This document shows positions 56,296 to 59,423 of a DNA stretch of 59,423 nucleotides, piece by piece (position 1 is the first letter of the stretch; each line of letters begins with the position of its first letter). The position numbers were made by a program, and so were the translations under genes. The notes below the pieces were generated by a model, which saw nothing but the letters and a program-made list of their open reading frames with translations, had not been told where the DNA came from and made no database searches. The DNA lies in NCBI GenBank assembly GCA_009914555.1, contig WNDY01000026.1, positions 1 through 59,423 of the forward strand. The letters run 5' to 3'. This DNA comes from Xylophilus sp. Its GTDB lineage: Bacteria; Pseudomonadota; Gammaproteobacteria; Burkholderiales; Burkholderiaceae_C.

Positions 56296-57675
56296 CATAA
56301 GCGCTAACTGGTATGACTAGGGTCGTGGCAAACTTCGGCCCTATGAAAGATGAGCAAGTGCAATTGGCCGAGGACTGGTGGGGCCTGGACGAACTGGAGT
56401 CAGGCCGACCGGAATGGGAAGTCGTCGAGCACCTGCTTCCAGCGGGGTGGGAGCAGGCTTCGCGCGATTGCCGCGCGATGGTGTACAGCCACGGCAGCAT
56501 CACCTCGGCGTCGGTGTTGTTGAGGGTGCTGCTCATTCATTTGCTGGATGGTTGTTCGTTGCGCGAGACGGCGGTTCGCGCTCGCGAAGGCGGTCTGGCC
56601 GATGTCTCCGACGTGGCCCTGCTCAAGCGACTGCGCAGCAGTGGCGAGTGGTTCCGTTGGATGAGCCAAGCCATGATCGAGCGGCTGGCAGGTTCTGCCA
56701 GGCCGGTATTGGCGGGGCGGGCGCTCAAACTGATCGATGCCAGCGTGGTCAGTGAGCCTGGCGCTACGGGATCGACCTGGCGCCTGCATTACGCACTGGA
56801 TCTGTCCACGCTGCAATGCGAGCAGGCGCATGTCACTCCGATCAGCGTCGGCGAAGGGTTGGCGCGCTTCGAGGTCAGCCCCGGAGACGTGCTCATGGGG
56901 GATCGAGGCCTGGCGCATCGCCAAGGAGTGCGGCACGTACTCGATCACGGAGGCGATGTCATCTTGCGCATGAGTACGTTGACGTTGCCGCTGGAAAAGC
57001 TGCAGGAACAGGCGCAGGCGCTGGATCTTCTGCCACGGCTGCGGCGCCTGCGTGTGGGACAGGTGCAAGGTTGGCCCGCACAGCTGCGCGATGCGCAGGG
57101 CATCATCCCGGTACAGGTGTGTGCGTTGAAGAAGTCAGCCCGGCAAACACGCATCACGCTGGAGAAACTGCATCGCACGGCCAAGCGCAAGGGACGCAAG
57201 CTGCGTCCACGCACGCTGGAAATGGCGGGCTACGTGGTCGTGGTGAGTACGTACGCTATGCAGCGAAAGCCCTGAGCGATTGCTGGAACTGTACCGCCAC
57301 CGCTGGCAGATCGAACTGGCGTTCAAGCGGCTGAAGTCGTTGCTGCAACTGGGGCACCTGAAGAAGAGCGACCCCCAAGGCGCCAAGGCTTGGCTGCAAG
57401 GCAAGGTCTTCGTCTCGCTGCTGATCGAAAGCTTGCTCGTGGTGGGCGAGCGTTTTTCCCCCTGGGGCTACTTCCTCGCATCTGGGCAAACGGCGATGTC
57501 GCTGGCGCGAGACCTCCCTGATGCGCCATCTGCTGATGCAAGCCGTCAATCCAGTGCTCTCGCTGCTCGATAGCCTGAAGCGCTGGAAGGAAATCGCCGC
57601 CAGCTTGCGTGAACCTCCTCGACGCAGAACGTATCAACAGGATGATCTGCGCGAGATGGTCGGTTAGCGCTTATG
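56296..57675 (+). mobile_element. IS4-family insertion sequence, defective
   Basis: Perfect 13-bp terminal inverted repeats CATAAGCGCTAAC (56296-56308) and GTTAGCGCTTATG (57663-57675) enclose a single IS4-type transposase gene; total 1380 bp. The bases on the two sides do not repeat each other, so no target-site duplication is seen, which suggests recombination or deletion after insertion. The transposase has two frameshifts. The right inverted repeat supplies the stop codon of the neighbouring truncated gene. Confidence 0.85.
56343..57667 (+). pseudogene. IS4-family transposase, two frameshifts
   Basis: A DDE transposase beginning MKDEQVQLAEDWWGLDELE. Catalytic Asp residues lie in ALKLIDASVVSEPG and VLMGDRGLAHRQG, and the Glu in LYRHRWQIELAFKRLKSL (YREK-like region). 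The first break is at 57248-57256, where the tandem TACGTACG looks like a 4-bp duplication; the frame resumes as SESPERLLELYRHRW. The second break is near 57505; the end (TSLMRHLLMQAVNP to DDLREMVG, stop 57667) is in a third frame. No active protein can be made by ordinary translation. Confidence 0.85.
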
Positions 57676-58068
57676 AGCCGCCGCCCCGCTCAGCCAAAGC
57701 GCGACGGATGGCGGGCGGTCCCGCAGGAAGAACGCGCGCAGTACAGCCCGCCACACGGTCCGGTCGCTGCAATCGGGCTCTGCGAAGAGCTTCTCGGCTG
57801 CGGCGCCCGCATCTTCGCAGGTAGAGAAATCCGCGTTCTTCCTGAACCAGGAGCAGACAAGCTCCTCTGCTTTGAGGGAAAGGCTCTCGACGAACTCCGC
57901 TTGTTGGCGCAAACCCTTCGGCAGGTTATCAGCCTTAGCACCAGCCGAGATCAAGGGCTTGCGGGACTCATGCAGGCACCGTTCTAGCTCATGGGGCTCC
58001 GTCCCCAGCTCCAGCATCCGCACGATCCGCTTCCTTGCGGACTCTGTTCTCTTCTGCCTTCCACGCAT
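57664..58068 (-). CDS. Unknown protein, C-terminus truncated by the IS4 element
   Basis: A 134-aa frame. The start at 58068 (MRGRQKRTESARKRI) is plausible, and the product is charged and helical (LELGTEPHELERCLHESRKP, AEELVCSWFRKNADF). The last residues AAHKR and the stop codon are encoded by the IS4 right inverted repeat, so the original gene continued further. Codon use is less GC-biased than in the main chromosome region, suggesting acquired DNA. No family recognised. Confidence 0.55.
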   Translation of the reverse strand: MRGRQKRTESARKRIVRMLELGTEPHELERCLHESRKPLISAGAKADNLPKGLRQQAEFVESLSLKAEELVCSWFRKNADFSTCEDAGAAAEKLFAEPDCSDRTVWRAVLRAFFLRDRPPSVALWLSGAAAHKR

Positions 58069-58097
58069 AAGTCCTTCGGTCTCCGATAGCTAGCCGC

Positions 58098-58853
58098 TTA
58101 CGCGGCCTGATGCCTTTTCCAGCTTCTGCGCCGGATACCCAATGCCAACTCGCGCCGGTCTGCCGCGCTGTCGCGGCCGGCTGCTCGTGGTATATCTTGC
58201 CCGCCAAAGTGGCCCTGCCATTGCCCAAGTCCTCCGCCGCCGAGGAAGAGAATCGATCCGTCAGAGCCGATGCCTACTGATCCGCCGCCTTCCTGCGTCC
58301 ACCAATTCGACAAGGGCAATGGAATCGCAGGAAACGCAGGGTCCCACTTTAGACATCCGTCTTCTGCAAGGACGCCAAGCGGTGCCCCATCGCCCCATCG
58401 GGCTAACATCAATGCCCACGGGAAGCTGTCCGTCTGGAAGGGGCCGGTGCGGTGGCGTACCCAGTATGTGTCTCGTTGGCTGCCGCGATAGCGAAAGATC
58501 GAAGCCCCGTCGAACTTCTCTTGGTCGTCTGACCATCGTTGGTTTCGCCCATCCCATGCGCGCGTGTCCGGGCCAGGCGCGGGCGCATCCAGCAAGCCGG
58601 TGCGTGATGCCTGCTGAAGGGCGCCGGCGAGAGGGCATTGCAGCGGCATCATCTTCTGGCGAACCCGGAGCCCCATCTTCTCTGCGATTGCAGTTGCCCG
58701 GCTGGCATCTGCCAGCTTGAGGGTCCAAGCTCCCACGGCCAGTTGTTGCGGTGCAGGAGCAGTGGGAAAGCAGGTTTCGCCTTCCCGAAGCAGCTTGCGT
58801 AGCCGCATCAGCTCGTGCTGCCCGATGTGATCTTGCCCCCGTTTCACGGACAC
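58098..58853 (-). CDS. Unknown protein, N-terminus truncated by the IS3-family element
   Basis: A 251-codon frame. The only start (GTG 58853) and the first nine codons (MSVKRGQDH) lie inside the left end of the IS3-type element, so the native N-terminus is gone. The rest has WTLKLADASRATAIAEKMG near the start and a Trp-rich, probably beta-structured middle (FPWALMLARWGDGAPLG, IPLPLSNWWTQEGGGSVGIG). It ends 29 nt before the neighbouring unknown gene on the same strand, so both may come from one old operon. Function unknown. Confidence 0.5.
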   Translation of the reverse strand: MSVKRGQDHIGQHELMRLRKLLREGETCFPTAPAPQQLAVGAWTLKLADASRATAIAEKMGLRVRQKMMPLQCPLAGALQQASRTGLLDAPAPGPDTRAWDGRNQRWSDDQEKFDGASIFRYRGSQRDTYWVRHRTGPFQTDSFPWALMLARWGDGAPLGVLAEDGCLKWDPAFPAIPLPLSNWWTQEGGGSVGIGSDGSILFLGGGGLGQWQGHFGGQDIPRAAGRDSAADRRELALGIRRRSWKRHQAA

Positions 58854-58891
58854 CCCTATAAGCGATTAACTATCGCAATAGGAGGTGGACG

Positions 58892-59185
58892 ATGACCAAG
58901 AGCAAGGCAAGCAGAAAGGGGCAGGAGTTCAGCCTGGAGTTCAGGCAGCAGGCACTGTTGCGAGCGGCCACAGAAGGGGTAACCACGGTGGCTCGTGATC
59001 TGGGGTTGCAGCCTGCCCAGCTGTACAGTTGGCGCGCCCAGGCGCGGCGGCACGACCAGGACGATCAGGCACAACGCTTGGAGTTGGCCGAACATGCACG
59101 GCTCAAACGTGAAGTGGCGCGGCTGGAGGAGGAGAACGCTTTCCTAAAAAAAGCGGCGGCGTACTTCGCCAAACAGCCCAAGTGA
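58892..59185 (+). CDS. IS3-family transposase OrfA
   Basis: A 97-aa helix-turn-helix protein. EFSLEFRQQALLRAATEG and VARDLGLQPAQLYSWRAQAR form the HTH, and LKREVARLEEENAFLKKA is the leucine-zipper region. AGGAGG lies 6 nt upstream of the ATG. Near the end, seven A residues (59146-59152, CTAAAAAAAGC) form a -1 frameshift signal for making the OrfAB fusion. Confidence 0.92.
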   Translation: MTKSKASRKGQEFSLEFRQQALLRAATEGVTTVARDLGLQPAQLYSWRAQARRHDQDDQAQRLELAEHARLKREVARLEEENAFLKKAAAYFAKQPK

Positions 59186-59423
59186 AGTACGCAACGATGA
59201 AAGCGCACGAAGGCACATTCAGGGTGCGTCTGATGTGCCGAGTGCTGTCGGTGTCTCCAAGCGGCTACTATGCTTGGCGCAAGCGTATGCCGTCCCAACG
59301 GACCCAGGCTCGGACGGCGCTGGATGTGCAAGTGGAACAGACCTTCACTCTGCGCAAGGGCCGCGAAGGATCGCCGCGACTAGCACGCAGGCTGGGCGTA
59401 AGCCGTCGTCAGGTGGCCGAAAG
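59182..59423 (+). CDS. IS3-family transposase OrfB, N-terminal part
   Basis: The frame is open from GTG 59182 (overlapping the orfA stop) to the window end. It gives MKAHEGTFRVRLMCRVLSVS, PSGYYAWRKRMPSQR and LRKGREGSPRLARRLGVSR, the usual N-terminal part ahead of the DDE integrase core. It is translated mainly as an OrfAB fusion through the A7 run. Confidence 0.88.
   Translation, partial: MKYATMKAHEGTFRVRLMCRVLSVSPSGYYAWRKRMPSQRTQARTALDVQVEQTFTLRKGREGSPRLARRLGVSRRQVAE

Larger units (their letters stand above)
58828..59423 (+). mobile_element. IS3-family insertion sequence, left part (runs off the window)
   Basis: The left end probably begins at TGATCTTGCCCCCG (58828), typical of IS3-type termini. 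It carries orfA and the start of orfB with a slippery A7 run between them. The right end lies outside the window. Confidence 0.75.

Noticed and set aside
56296..57675. Target-site duplication flanking the IS4 element
   Set aside because: I compared about 12 bases on each side and they do not match.

Overview
The window is about 59 kb of high-GC DNA (roughly two thirds G+C or more) with the gene content of a betaproteobacterium, most likely Burkholderiales and probably Comamonadaceae. Evidence for this is the set of Bug/TctC-type periplasmic binding proteins, a methionine synthase split into two polypeptides, a monomeric isocitrate dehydrogenase, an MlaE-F-D cluster ending in a PqiC-type lipoprotein, many LysR regulators, and dispersed intergenic repeats of a style seen in that family. 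The genus cannot be fixed from the sequence.

Both ends are insertion-sequence territory. At the left edge the last 42 residues of an IS transposase run straight into a type II-C cas9 on the minus strand. The nuclease residues of cas9 are intact, but its C-terminal PAM-reading end is replaced by IS sequence. No cas1, cas2 or CRISPR array is visible. Divergent from cas9 is a compact unit with a -35/-10 pair, about 89 nt of transcript and a GC-rich terminator, which I read as a candidate tracrRNA. At the right edge lie an IS4-type element with a doubly frameshifted transposase (56296-57675), a 1.2 kb scrap with two truncated unknown genes, and the start of an IS3-family element that runs off the window.

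From 3.1 to 30 kb: the large half of split methionine synthase (metH2), a VapBC/FitAB-type toxin-antitoxin pair, a lipoprotein, two YeeE-type membrane proteins, an atypical SDR gene whose start appears to be ATA, dinG, gamma-glutamyltransferase, GST, fluoride channel crcB, a 161-bp MITE-like element, a uracil-DNA-glycosylase-like gene, mmsA with a divergent LysR gene, a sulfonate-type binding protein with SfnB, a DUF3297 gene, a frameshifted DUF4143 ATPase, an inositol-catabolism operon (iolC-DUF2090, iolB, two Bug proteins) with a divergent RpiR regulator, a PACE efflux protein with a divergent LysR gene, and the small half of methionine synthase (metH1). The two metH halves point the same way but lie 23 kb apart.

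From 30 to 56 kb: monomeric icd, a gene-poor stretch, a YciE/YciF-type protein, a diguanylate cyclase, the Mla/MCE lipid-transport operon, LysR/TauE, DUF1543 and an MHS-type transporter. Next comes a LysR-headed cluster with AtuA-like proteins, a Bug protein, a tannase/feruloyl-esterase lipoprotein and a second large esterase-like lipoprotein, which looks like an uptake and ester-cleavage module for a plant-type compound. Then follow hemerythrin, OmpW, the ruins of a TonB receptor and an MFS gene, a methyltransferase and an intact TonB receptor whose upstream region is cut by the IS4 element.

A short intergenic repeat recurs at 9.2, 11.5, 20.4, 30.1 and 42.8 kb. Its core is GGGAGTATATGCCCACAGTG-like, and in four copies a second GGGAGTAT lies 51-53 nt away in the same orientation. 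It often abuts stop codons. This repeat and the cas9/tracrRNA locus are the most interesting things in the window.
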